DNA from: Mesorhizobium sp.
GTDB taxonomy: Bacteria; Pseudomonadota; Alphaproteobacteria; Rhizobiales; Rhizobiaceae
Length of the DNA: 38,641 nt
Direction: 5' to 3'
Assembly: GCA_004020875.1 (NCBI GenBank)
Contig: SAPZ01000040.1
Location: 1 to 38,641, forward strand
Shown here: positions 24,768 to 33,408 of the stretch, piece by piece
Layout: each line of letters begins with the position of its first letter
Position numbering within the stretch: the stretch's first letter is position 1
Notes under the pieces: model-generated
What the model saw: the letters and a program-made list of their open reading frames with translations, nothing else
Told to the model about the DNA's origin: nothing
Database searches by the model: none
Translations under genes and position numbers: made by a program

Positions 24768-26303
24768 ATGAATGAGATCGACCCCGCACGCCGCTTCTCC
24801 ATGGATGCGGTGCGCAATTACGACGCTCCCGCCGAGAGCGAAAAGCCCGGCGGCATCAACGATGTGGCGCGCCAGGTCGCCTCGCAATACCGGCGCGATA
24901 CCATGTCGCCGATCATGGTCAGCGGCGTGCTGCGCATGGTCGAGTTCGTGCTGCTGTTCCTGTCGGGGCTCGGCGTCTATTTTCACTATGTCGGCTTCTT
25001 CACCTATCTGGCCTGGCAATACCCGCTGGCGATCGCGGCGACGTCGTTCCTGGCCGTGGTGCTGCTCGACGTCACCGACTGCTATCAGATCGCGGCGCTG
25101 ATGCGCCCTCTGGCCAATTTCGGTCGCGTGCTGCTCGTCTGGGCCGGCAGTTTCGCGCTGATGGCGCTCACCGCCTTTGTCATCAAGGCCTCGGAAGACT
25201 ATTCGCGCCTGCTGTTCGGCACCTGGTTCGTGGTCGGTTTCGTGCTGATCTTCGGCCTGAGGCTGGTGATGTCCAGCCTCATCCGGCGCTGGGCGCGCGA
25301 CGGTCGCATGGAGCGCCGCGCGCTCATCGTCGGCGGCGGCAAGGCGGCCGAACAACTGATCCGCTCGGTCGAGAAGCAGCCCTATAACGACATCCGCATC
25401 TGCGGCATCTTCGACGACCGCAACGACAGGCGCTCGCCACCGATCGTTGCCGGCTATCCGAAGCTCGGCACAATTTCGGAGCTCATCGAATTCGCCCGCA
25501 TCGCGCGCATCGACATGCTGATCGTCTCGCTGCCGCTGACCGCCGAATCGCGCGTCTTGCAGTTGCTCAAGAAACTCTGGGTGCTGCCGGTCGACATCCG
25601 GCTCTCTGCCCATTCGAACGCGCTGCAATTCCGGCCGCGCGCCTACTCCTATATCGGCTCCGTGCCGATGCTCGACATCTTCGACAAGCCGATCAACGAC
25701 TGGGACTCGGTCGCCAAGCGCGCCTTCGATATCGTCTTCTCGCTTGTCGGCATCATCCTCTTCTCGCCGGTGATGCTCGTCACGGCGATCGCCATCAAGC
25801 TGGACAGCAAGGGCCCGGTGCTGTTCAAGCAGAAGCGGCACGGCTTCAACAATGAGATCATCGAGGTCTACAAGTTCCGCTCGATGTTCACCGACCGGTC
25901 CGACCCGACCGCCAAGCAGACGGTGACCAAGAACGATCCGCGCGTCACCCGCGTCGGACGCTTCATCCGCAAGACCTCGATCGACGAGCTGCCGCAGTTC
26001 TTCAACTCACTCCTCGGCTCGCTGTCGCTGGTCGGGCCGCGCCCGCATGCGATAGCCGCCCAGTCGCATAACCTTCTCTACAACGAGGTGGTCGACGGCT
26101 ATTTCGCCCGCCACAAGGTGAAGCCAGGCGTCACCGGCTGGGCGCAGATCAATGGCTGGCGCGGCGAGATGGACACCAACGAAAAGATCCGCATGCGCAC
26201 CGAATACGACCTCTATTACATCGAGAACTGGTCGATGCTGTTCGACCTGCGCATCCTGTTCCTGACGCCGATCCGCCTGCTCAACACGGAAAACGCCTAT
26301 TGA
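24768..26303 (+). CDS. Polyprenyl-phosphate sugar-1-phosphate transferase (WbaP/HfsE-like)
   Basis: A 511-residue PHPT enzyme that starts polysaccharide synthesis by moving a sugar-1-phosphate from a UDP-sugar to undecaprenyl phosphate. The first part holds about four membrane spans (about 49-150). A nucleotide-binding-like domain follows (RRALIVGGGKAAEQLIRSVE). The catalytic region begins near residue 322 (KRAFDIVFSLVGIILFSP, then VYKFRSM). The C-terminal motif DELPQFFNSLLGSLSLVGPR is the PHPT signature. Together these place it with the undecaprenyl-phosphate glucose (or galactose/GlcNAc) phosphotransferases. Its stop overlaps the TTG start of the polymerase gene. Confidence 0.93.
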   Translation: MNEIDPARRFSMDAVRNYDAPAESEKPGGINDVARQVASQYRRDTMSPIMVSGVLRMVEFVLLFLSGLGVYFHYVGFFTYLAWQYPLAIAATSFLAVVLLDVTDCYQIAALMRPLANFGRVLLVWAGSFALMALTAFVIKASEDYSRLLFGTWFVVGFVLIFGLRLVMSSLIRRWARDGRMERRALIVGGGKAAEQLIRSVEKQPYNDIRICGIFDDRNDRRSPPIVAGYPKLGTISELIEFARIARIDMLIVSLPLTAESRVLQLLKKLWVLPVDIRLSAHSNALQFRPRAYSYIGSVPMLDIFDKPINDWDSVAKRAFDIVFSLVGIILFSPVMLVTAIAIKLDSKGPVLFKQKRHGFNNEIIEVYKFRSMFTDRSDPTAKQTVTKNDPRVTRVGRFIRKTSIDELPQFFNSLLGSLSLVGPRPHAIAAQSHNLLYNEVVDGYFARHKVKPGVTGWAQINGWRGEMDTNEKIRMRTEYDLYYIENWSMLFDLRILFLTPIRLLNTENAY

Positions 26304-27607
26304 GCGCCGTCGTCCATGAGTTGCAGCCGCGGGCATTGCCGGCGTCGGCGGTCAACCGGTTGTTGCCTTCAGCGGTCAACGCCAAGCTGATCTCGCTGAT
26401 CGCATCGGCCGCGATCGGTATCGGCATCCTGCTCTCCGGCTTCGTCATCAGCGAGCCCGCGCCCTACGAGATCTACATGGCCGGACTGATCGCGGTCTGG
26501 GCGCTGTTCGGCCTTCGAATCTCTCGCGCGATCATTCCTTTGCTGGTGCTGCTGGTGGCGATGAACATCGGCGGCATGATCGCCATGACGCAGATGGCGG
26601 ATCTCGCCAACACGCCGCTCTATCTCGCCGTCTCGCTGTTCCTTGCCTTCAGCGCCGTGTTCTTCGCCTCAGTGACCTCGGTCCAGCCCGGCCTCTACCG
26701 GCTGATCTTCATCGCCTATGTGGTGTCGGCGGTGGCGACGTCGCTGCTCGGCATCGCCGGCTATTTCCATGCCTTTCCCGGCGCGGAGATGTTCACCAAA
26801 TATGACCGCGCCGCGGGCGCCTTCCAGGACCCGAACGTGTTCGGGCCGTTTCTGGTGCTGCCAGGCACCTACCTGCTCTACCTGCTGCTCACTGGGCCGG
26901 TATCGCGCATGCCGCTGCTTGCAGTGCCGCTGCTGATCATCACCGCCGGCATCTTCTTCTCCTTCTCGCGCGGCGCCTGGGGCATGTTCGCTGTGTCGGC
27001 GGTGCTGCTCACCGCGTGCCTGTTCCTGCAGAGCGCCAGCGGCAAGTTCCGGCTGCGGGTCGTGGTGATGACAATCGCGGCCGTGGCGCTGCTGGTCATC
27101 GCCTTCCTCGTCATCCTGCAACTGCCCGGCGTGTCGGACATGTTCACCCAGCGCGCGCAGCTCGAGCAGAGCTACGATTCGGCGCGGCTCGGCCGCTTCG
27201 CCCGCTACACGATCGGCTTCCAGCTGGCGATGGAGCATCCGTTCGGCATTGGCCCGCTGGTCTTCGGCACGATCTATGGCGAGGACACGCACGACATTTG
27301 GCTGAAGGCGCTGATGGATTATGGCTGGCTGGGCTTCGTCTCGTTCCTGACACTGACCTTATGGACGGTCGCAGCCGGCTTCCGTATCCTTCTGCGCGAC
27401 CGGCCGGGGCAGCCCTATCTGCTCTGCGCCTATGTCGCCTATCTCGGCAATATTGGGCTCGGTACCTTCATCGACATCGACCACTGGCGCCACCTATACC
27501 TGTTGATGGGCCTGGTGTGGGGCGCGATCGCGCTGGAGTACCGGCACCAGAGGGAATTGCGGCAGGCGAGTCGCGCATCCCTTCTTGCAATTTCACCTGC
27601 GCGATAG
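26300..27607 (+). CDS. Wzy/O-antigen-ligase-like polysaccharide polymerase
   Basis: A 435-residue inner-membrane protein with about 10-12 spans. The O-antigen-ligase domain core is around 200-370, with the conserved periplasmic RAAGAFQDPNVFGPFL and ARYTIGFQLAMEHPFGIGP and the HDIWLKALMDYGWLGFVSF loop. It would join repeat units at the periplasmic face. The start is a TTG at 26300 whose bases overlap the TGA of the upstream gene, with no Met until residue 54 (YMAGLIAV), so rare-codon coupled initiation is likely. A tRNA gene follows. Confidence 0.88.
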   Translation: MSAVVHELQPRALPASAVNRLLPSAVNAKLISLIASAAIGIGILLSGFVISEPAPYEIYMAGLIAVWALFGLRISRAIIPLLVLLVAMNIGGMIAMTQMADLANTPLYLAVSLFLAFSAVFFASVTSVQPGLYRLIFIAYVVSAVATSLLGIAGYFHAFPGAEMFTKYDRAAGAFQDPNVFGPFLVLPGTYLLYLLLTGPVSRMPLLAVPLLIITAGIFFSFSRGAWGMFAVSAVLLTACLFLQSASGKFRLRVVVMTIAAVALLVIAFLVILQLPGVSDMFTQRAQLEQSYDSARLGRFARYTIGFQLAMEHPFGIGPLVFGTIYGEDTHDIWLKALMDYGWLGFVSFLTLTLWTVAAGFRILLRDRPGQPYLLCAYVAYLGNIGLGTFIDIDHWRHLYLLMGLVWGAIALEYRHQRELRQASRASLLAISPAR

Positions 27608-27620
27608 GCACCGAATTCGG

Positions 27621-27649
27621 TTGACCCGCACGGGGTTATCACGATACAT
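27621..27649 (+). promoter_or_regulatory. Possible promoter of tRNA-Pro
   Basis: TTGACC (27621-27626) and ATACAT (27644-27649) are 17 bases apart and end 12 bases before the tRNA. The -35 is good and the -10 only fair. Confidence 0.4.
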
Positions 27650-27661
27650 CGCCACCCGGTC

Positions 27662-27738
<77 letters not shown>

Positions 27739-27939
27739 TTTTCAACCTGAGACTTGGCCCCAGAGCTTTCATCGACCGAGAGCGGCCTGCTCTACCGATT
27801 CCCGCGTGGCCATGCCTGTGGAGCGCGGCCATCATTGTTGAGCATAGCGGGTTGTTAATGTGGCGCGGAGTACAGGAGTTTCCTGGCAGCATCGAGAGTT
27901 CCGAGCACCGCCTTACCCTTGCAGCCAGGGGCACTCTGC

Positions 27940-29010
27940 ATGGAATTGAAGCCTTCTCCGGCCGGATCGAACCTGACGCAGTTGACCAGCTTGCGGTTTT
28001 TTGCAGCTGTCTATGTCCTTGCGTTCCATTCGGTCGACATCAACGGAGCGCCTCACCTGATCGCCAATCTTGTGAAAAATGGCTATCTCGGCGTCTCGTT
28101 CTTCTTCCTGCTGTCCGGGTTCATCCTGACCCATTCCTACGTCGGCAGAATGTCTCATTGGGACGACGTTCGACGGTTTGCCGTAGCGAGATTCGCCAGA
28201 ATTTATCCGGTCTATCTCCTTGCCCTCGCGGTGGCTCTGCCGCTGGCAAAGGGGCTTTTCGATTACCCGCTTGCGTCGCTGGCGACGCTTGGCCTCATTC
28301 AGGCCTGGGGAGCGCCAGCGTCATTGCTCGCGTTCTTCTGGAATCCCGCCGGCTGGACACTTTCGGTCGAGTTCTTCTTCTACCTCATGTTCCCGCTTCT
28401 GCTTCCCCTCCTGTCTCGACTCACGACTGCGGCTCTGTGGGTCGGCCTGGCGGCAGCGGTGTCGATTTTTGCCGTTATGTGCCTTCCGGGCCTTGGGCCG
28501 ACAGGTTACCTTGGTTTCAGCTGGATGGCGCCAATGCCCCTCCCGCTTCTGAGGCTGCCCGAATTCATCACCGGCATCATCTGCGCCCTGCTTTTTCGGG
28601 CCGGCGCGCTCGATCGTTTTCGTGGCGACTTGGCCGCCATCCTGGCCGCTGCGTTCACGGTTGTCTCGCTTGTCGCAACCACCGCGGCGACCATAGCATC
28701 TTTCGCGGGAATTGGCTTCGTTGCCCTGATTGCGACATGCGCCGTTAATCAGGGCATGGTCCGACGCGCGCTTTCGCACAAACCTCTCGTGCTGCTGGGC
28801 AATGCAAGCTACGCCCTCTACATCCTGCAAATTCCGGTTCGAAAATGGATGCCGGTGATATTCTCGGGCGAATGGGACTGGATCGGACGGCTTTTGTATC
28901 AGCCCTTGCTGATCATTATTTCGGTCGCCTTCTTCATTCTGCTGGAGGAACCTGCCCGCAGGTTCCTCCGAGGCTCAATTCCGAAACGCGCGAGCCCCTC
29001 CATCGCATGA
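27940..29010 (+). CDS. Membrane O-acyltransferase (acyltransferase 3 family)
   Basis: A 356-residue protein with about ten membrane spans. The family signature TSLRFFAAVYVLAFHS includes the catalytic-site histidine and arginine, and WNPAGWTLSVEFFFYLMFP is the second hallmark. Such proteins transfer acetyl or other acyl groups onto surface polysaccharides. AGGGG stands nine bases before ATG 27940; a TTG at 27919 is an alternative. It is convergent with the SorC regulator, with one base between. It is placed after the polysaccharide cluster and a tRNA gene and could decorate the polymer. It looks less GC-rich than its neighbours, by eye only. Confidence 0.88.
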   Translation: MELKPSPAGSNLTQLTSLRFFAAVYVLAFHSVDINGAPHLIANLVKNGYLGVSFFFLLSGFILTHSYVGRMSHWDDVRRFAVARFARIYPVYLLALAVALPLAKGLFDYPLASLATLGLIQAWGAPASLLAFFWNPAGWTLSVEFFFYLMFPLLLPLLSRLTTAALWVGLAAAVSIFAVMCLPGLGPTGYLGFSWMAPMPLPLLRLPEFITGIICALLFRAGALDRFRGDLAAILAAAFTVVSLVATTAATIASFAGIGFVALIATCAVNQGMVRRALSHKPLVLLGNASYALYILQIPVRKWMPVIFSGEWDWIGRLLYQPLLIIISVAFFILLEEPARRFLRGSIPKRASPSIA

Positions 29011-29011
29011 T

Positions 29012-30025
29012 TCAAACCGCGCGCGCCGCCAGCATGCGCCGCGCGCTTTCCTCGTCGGTGATGAGCACGGTCGGCGCGATCAGGTTCATGGCGCCGAGCA
29101 GCGCCTCAGTCTTCTCCGCGCCGCCGGAGGTGAGGATTCGGATCGGGGCCTTGCGAAGGCGGTCGACATCCACCGACATCACGTGGCTGTTGACGGGATG
29201 GTCGACCAGATCGCCGTTGCGGTCGTAGAAATGGAACAGAAGGTCGCCGACGGCGCCACGCGCCAGCAGCGCCTCGCGGTCCGCTTCCCTGAGGAAGCCG
29301 CCGCGCGAGAAGGTTGTGGCCGACGCGATGCCGCCGACGCTCAGCAGGACCGCATCGAGCGCGTCGGCCATTGCAAAAATCTCCTGCAGCCCGCAGCGCT
29401 CGACCAGCGCGATCTTGGTCTCGACGCTGTCGACGACGGCCGGCGTCGGCATCAGATAGCCGTCACCCTGAAAAATCTGGGCGAAGCGCCAGGCGAACTC
29501 GGCCGGGTTGACACGGCGTGCGACGCCGACGCCGCCAAGCAGCGAGATCACGCTGAAGTCGTTCAGAGATTTGGCGCTGATGAAAGGCAAAGTGTTAAAC
29601 AGCGTCACGCCCCAGCCGACGCCGACCCGCATGCCGGATTTCATCGCGTCCGACAGGAACATGCCGGTCTTGGCCGCGATCGCCGGGATCGGATCGGCGT
29701 CGGGGTCGGACAGCGGCGCCACCAGCGCCTGCTGCAGGCCGAAGGTTTTCTCCAGCGCGCGCTCCAGGCGCACGATCTCCAGGAGTTCGCTCTCGATGGT
29801 AATCTTGACCTCGTTGCGCGCCCGCGCCTCCGCCAGCATGCGCACGATAGTCACACGGCCGACGCCGAGCACGTCGGCGATCTCGTTCTGTGTCATCTGC
29901 TCGACGAAATACATCCAGGCGGCGCGGATCCTGAGCCGGTCGGTCCGGCTTTCATTGACGACCTGCTCGGCCGCCTCCGCTGTCGCCTTGCCGTTTTCAG
30001 GTTCGCCCTGCCGTCGCCTGCCCAA
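29012..30025 (-). CDS. SorC/DeoR-type sugar-binding transcriptional regulator
   Basis: A 337-residue SorC-family regulator. The helix-turn-helix is at about 40-70 (TQNEIADVLGVGRVTIVRM). The sugar-phosphate-binding domain begins near 80, with GMRVGVGWGVTLFNTL, TPAVVDSVETK and LLSVGGIAS. Such proteins usually bind phosphorylated sugars or polyols and control transport operons. The start is TTG 30025, preceded by GGAGGGG, an excellent ribosome-binding site. It is near the sorbitol-type PTS operon and is its likely regulator. It diverges from the unknown gene at 30166; the gap holds the inverted repeat ATTG-N6-CAAT. Confidence 0.9.
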   Translation of the reverse strand: MGRRRQGEPENGKATAEAAEQVVNESRTDRLRIRAAWMYFVEQMTQNEIADVLGVGRVTIVRMLAEARARNEVKITIESELLEIVRLERALEKTFGLQQALVAPLSDPDADPIPAIAAKTGMFLSDAMKSGMRVGVGWGVTLFNTLPFISAKSLNDFSVISLLGGVGVARRVNPAEFAWRFAQIFQGDGYLMPTPAVVDSVETKIALVERCGLQEIFAMADALDAVLLSVGGIASATTFSRGGFLREADREALLARGAVGDLLFHFYDRNGDLVDHPVNSHVMSVDVDRLRKAPIRILTSGGAEKTEALLGAMNLIAPTVLITDEESARRMLAARAV

Positions 30026-30077
30026 GTTCCCCTCCGCGGTGCCGTCGCCGATTCTGCGTGCTGGTTAAATATCGTCT

Positions 30078-30091
30078 ATTGATCTACCAAT
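30078..30091. promoter_or_regulatory. Candidate operator between the regulator and unknown gene
   Basis: ATTG (30078-30081) and CAAT (30088-30091) form an inverted repeat with a 6-base spacer. TCGT (30072-30075) and ACGA (30096-30099) form a further, slightly offset inverted pair around it. It lies in the AT-rich centre of the 30026-30165 gap and could bind the SorC-type regulator. Confidence 0.35.
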
Positions 30092-30165
30092 CGATACGAA
30101 CAATCTAGAGAGGGCGACCGGCGCCCAGAGCCGTGACCGGCTTCAGCATTTCGAGGCAATTGGTG

Positions 30166-30951
30166 ATGCTGCGACAAATCTCCGAGGATGTCCGCGCCAA
30201 CCTGAAGGATCGGCTTCGGGAACTGCGCGACGCCATTCGCCAGAGCCGCCACGACAGCGCCGGCGAGACGTCTCACGCAATAGCGGGCAATTTGCCTCCC
30301 TTTCCGGGCCGTAGCCTGCTCAGCCACGCCGCGAGCGCTGTCGACGACGCGCTGACGATCGCCGAATCCTTCGTTCCGCATTCCCGGCCGCTCAAGGTCG
30401 ACGGAACGACCGTGAAAAGCCTGCGCTCCTATTTCCCGGACGGCGATGAAGACCGGCAGATCGGCGGCGAACGTCAATTCAGGCGCGACATGTATTATCT
30501 GACCCGCGCGGTTCTGGCCGGTTACGGCGTCGACAATCCCCGCGTGCACGAGGCGAGTTTTTCCGCCGTGCACGCCGCGATGCGCAAGCGCAATGCCGAT
30601 CTTCTGGCTCGGGCGACGGCGGACGCTGCCTCCACCGAGCACGTCGCGGCGGCCTGCGCGGCTCTCCTCGTCGAATGCCTCAACCACCGTCCGGTTCAGC
30701 CTGGCGAGATCGGAACCGGCCCGGCCGCAACGGCCGACCGGTCGCTCGACATAAGATGCCTGGCGCCTGTCGTGCTTGCCTGCGGACTGGCGACCAAGGC
30801 GGATGGCGGTACGCCCGAACCCGACATTCTCGAGATCGCGGTGCTGGCCGCAGAAGTGCGGGAAGATCGCATCCGACAGGCTTGCGCCCAGGCCAATGCC
30901 GTCCAGGAACTGACACCGGTTCTCGCCACGCTGCTCGCGCATCTGACGTAA
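30166..30951 (+). CDS. Conserved hypothetical protein beside the PTS operon
   Basis: A protein of about 261 residues (or 272 from GTG 30133). I prefer ATG 30166, with GAGG nine bases upstream. It has no recognisable motif. It appears mainly helical, with no signal peptide or membrane span. Notable segments are ISEDVRANLKDRLRELRDAI at the N-terminus, FPGRSLLSHAASAVDDALTI, and KSLRSYFPDGDEDRQIGGER, and it ends in a hydrophobic helix (LTPVLATLLAHLT). It lies convergent to the HPr-Enzyme I gene and divergent from the SorC regulator, so a role in PTS-linked regulation or metabolism is possible but unproven. Confidence 0.7.
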   Translation: MLRQISEDVRANLKDRLRELRDAIRQSRHDSAGETSHAIAGNLPPFPGRSLLSHAASAVDDALTIAESFVPHSRPLKVDGTTVKSLRSYFPDGDEDRQIGGERQFRRDMYYLTRAVLAGYGVDNPRVHEASFSAVHAAMRKRNADLLARATADAASTEHVAAACAALLVECLNHRPVQPGEIGTGPAATADRSLDIRCLAPVVLACGLATKADGGTPEPDILEIAVLAAEVREDRIRQACAQANAVQELTPVLATLLAHLT

Positions 30952-30967
30952 CCGCCAGAGGGATCCG

Positions 30968-32953
30968 CTATCGTTCGGCCGCCATGGCCGCGATGGTCTT
31001 CTTGGCACGCTGGATCGAGGCCGGGCTCATGCTTAGCTCGGTCAGGCCCATCCCGATGAGGGCCGGGATCAGGTCCGGACGACCTGCCGCTTCGCCGCAC
31101 ATGCCCACCATGATGCCGGCGGCAACACCCGCCTTGGCCGTCAGTTCGATCGCGGACATCACCGCCGGATTGGTGACGTCGTTGAGCTTGGCAACCGTCG
31201 GGTTGAGGCGGTCGGCGGCCATGATGTACTGGGTGAGGTCGTTGGTGCCGATGGAAAAGAACGCCACTTCCTTCGCCAGGGCCGGCGCGATCAGCACGGC
31301 GGCCGGCGTCTCGATCATCACGCCGAGGTCGAAGCTTGCATGCTCCACGCCCTCGGCCCGCAACTCGGCCGCGCATTCCTCGACAAGCGCGCGCGTGCGC
31401 GTTACCTCGGCGATTTCCGAGACCATCGGCAGCATCACCTTGATGTTGCCGTGGACGGCGGCGCGCAGCAGCGCCCGCAGCTGGCGCTTGAAGATGTCGG
31501 GCCGGTCGAGGCACATACGGATGCCGCGCCAGCCGAGGAACGGGTTTTCCTCCTCGGGGAATTCGATGCCGGCGATCGGCTTGTCGCCGCCGATGTCGAG
31601 CGTGCGCACGATGACCGAATACGGGGCAAACGCCTTCGCCAGGGCGCTGTACGTCTCGGCCTGCATGTCCTCCGACGGCAGATGCATGTGGCGCATGAAG
31701 AGCAACTCGGTGCGAAACAGCCCGACCCCCATGGCGCCGGCTTCCTGCGCCGCCTCGATCTCCTCGAGCGAACCAATATTGGCCGCGACCTCGATTACCG
31801 TGCCGTCGGCGCGGGTCGGAGTCACGCTCTTGAACACTTTGAGGTCGGCATGCTCCCGGGCCGCCGCTTCGACACGCCGCATGAAATCGGCGCGTGTCGC
31901 TTCATCCGGATCGACGATCACATGGCCGGCATGGCCGTCGATCGCAACTACCGTTGCGCCGCGCAGATCATCGACCCTTCTGCCGAGGCCAAGCACCGCG
32001 GGGATGCCGTGCGAGCGGGCGATGATGGCGATGTGCGAGGTGGCGCCGCCATGGCCGCAGACCACGCCGCCGATACGCTTGAGCGGCGCGCGCGCCAGAT
32101 CCCACGCCCCGATATCATCGGCAATGAGAATCGCGCCCTGCGGAATGGCCTCCAGGCTGACCTCGTTCTGACCGAGCAGCACCAGGCAGATTTGCCTCCC
32201 GACGGCATGCACGTCGTCGGCTCGGGCGTTGAGATAGGGGTCGTCTACCGCCCCGAAATCATTTGCAATGGTGGCGGCGGCCGCGATGACGGCCGAGACC
32301 GCGTCGTCACCACCCTTGATCAGTCTTTCGGCTTCGCCGGTCAGGCTTTCGTCGGCGGCGATGTCGCGCAGCGCTGCGACGATGCCCCGGTCGCCGGCGG
32401 AAAGGTTGTTCTCGTCAAGCGTGCGGTCCATGCGCGCCTGGACGCTGGCGACGGCGCTGCGGAAGCGCTCGAGCTCGCCTTCGATCTCACCGGCCTGCAG
32501 GTGCCTGCCCGGCCCCTGGATCTCCGGCGGGAAATGAGCGAAGGCCGGCCCGATCGCCACGCCCTCACTGGCGGCTACGCCCTGGAGCTTGGAGGTTCCA
32601 TCCGTCGGCGCGGCAGCCAGCGGCGCGGCCTCGGGAGCGGGTGCCGTAGCTACGGTTTCCAAGCCGCCCTCGCCCGCTTGCCCCTCGTCGTCGAGGCCGG
32701 CGCGCGGGTTTTCAAGATAGCCAATCAGCGCCTCGATCGCCTCAATGGCGTCGGCGCCGTTGGCGCGCACGGTGACTTCTTGGTTCTCCTTGACCGCCAA
32801 GAGCATCAGCTTGACCGAACTCTTGGCGCTAACTGCCTTGCCGTCCTTGACCAGCTCGACATCGGATTCGAAACCCTTGGCGAGCTTGACGAACCGCGTG
32901 GCGGGACGGGCGTGCAAACCTTCGTGCACTCTGACGATGGTCGAGCGTTCCAT
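30968..32953 (-). CDS. Fused HPr-Enzyme I phosphotransferase
   Basis: A 661-residue PTS protein joining two general components. Residues 1-85 are an HPr domain with the phospho-acceptor His14 (GLHARPAT) and Ser46 (AKSSVKL). An Ala/Pro/Glu linker (about 86-122) leads to Enzyme I (about 123-661). The N-terminal part precedes the phosphohistidine domain, where the catalytic His307 is in GGATSHIAIIARSHGIPAV. The PEP-binding barrel has FRTELLFM, GGDKP, SIGTNDLTQYIMAADR and MCGEAAG with the acid-base Cys. It takes phosphate from PEP and passes it to His43 of the IIA protein. No IIA domain is fused, so it is not an FPr or multiphosphoryl transfer protein. It is the last gene of the operon and lacks the GAF domain of PtsP. 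Confidence 0.93.
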   Translation of the reverse strand: MERSTIVRVHEGLHARPATRFVKLAKGFESDVELVKDGKAVSAKSSVKLMLLAVKENQEVTVRANGADAIEAIEALIGYLENPRAGLDDEGQAGEGGLETVATAPAPEAAPLAAAPTDGTSKLQGVAASEGVAIGPAFAHFPPEIQGPGRHLQAGEIEGELERFRSAVASVQARMDRTLDENNLSAGDRGIVAALRDIAADESLTGEAERLIKGGDDAVSAVIAAAATIANDFGAVDDPYLNARADDVHAVGRQICLVLLGQNEVSLEAIPQGAILIADDIGAWDLARAPLKRIGGVVCGHGGATSHIAIIARSHGIPAVLGLGRRVDDLRGATVVAIDGHAGHVIVDPDEATRADFMRRVEAAAREHADLKVFKSVTPTRADGTVIEVAANIGSLEEIEAAQEAGAMGVGLFRTELLFMRHMHLPSEDMQAETYSALAKAFAPYSVIVRTLDIGGDKPIAGIEFPEEENPFLGWRGIRMCLDRPDIFKRQLRALLRAAVHGNIKVMLPMVSEIAEVTRTRALVEECAAELRAEGVEHASFDLGVMIETPAAVLIAPALAKEVAFFSIGTNDLTQYIMAADRLNPTVAKLNDVTNPAVMSAIELTAKAGVAAGIMVGMCGEAAGRPDLIPALIGMGLTELSMSPASIQRAKKTIAAMAAER

Positions 32954-33000
32954 GGCAATACTCTAGGTTTGGGCGCCGTCGACAGACAGCGCGGATATTA

Positions 33001-33381
33001 TCAGGCGGCGATGATGATGACAGCGCCTGGCGTAAGCGCGGCCACGAGCGCTCCGGTATCGACCTCGGATGCGCAAACCTCGCCCGGCCTTTCGGCCTCG
33101 GATGCTCCGTTGAAGGAGATCACGACATGGCCCATCTCGCGGACCTTGCTCCAGGCCGTGGAGCCGACCGCCGTTATCGTCGCCGAGACCGGTCCGAGTG
33201 TGATGGAGGCGCCTGCAGCAGGCGCATCGTCGCTCGGGCCTTCCTCCGTGCTGTGCAGCACCGAGACCTCGGCCAGTTCGGGAGGCGAGCCATCCGCAAA
33301 CAGGATGAGCACGCCGCCCTCGGCGAGGTCCGCCACTTCGGGTCCAATTGCCGTGACCCGTGTCTTGAGAAGAACCGACAT
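33001..33381 (-). CDS. srlB: PTS glucitol/sorbitol-type IIA component
   Basis: A 126-residue cytoplasmic IIA of the Gut family. The phospho-histidine corresponds to His43, in VSVLHS, the same numbering as E. coli SrlB. The fold segments VLILFADGSPPELAEV, TAVGSTAWSKVREMGHVVIS and FNGASEAERPGEV match the family. It receives phosphate from HPr and passes it to the IIB cysteine of SrlE. Its stop is 47 bases before the HPr-Enzyme I gene and its start 27 bases after the srlE stop. Confidence 0.92.
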   Translation of the reverse strand: MSVLLKTRVTAIGPEVADLAEGGVLILFADGSPPELAEVSVLHSTEEGPSDDAPAAGASITLGPVSATITAVGSTAWSKVREMGHVVISFNGASEAERPGEVCASEVDTGALVAALTPGAVIIIAA

Positions 33382-33408
33382 ATGGCGAACCTCGTTTTTC
33401 CTAATGTT

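Noticed and set aside
30968..32953. Fructose-type FPr/multiphosphoryl transfer protein
   Set aside because: No IIA-Fru domain precedes the HPr domain; the HPr is at the very N-terminus, followed directly by Enzyme I.
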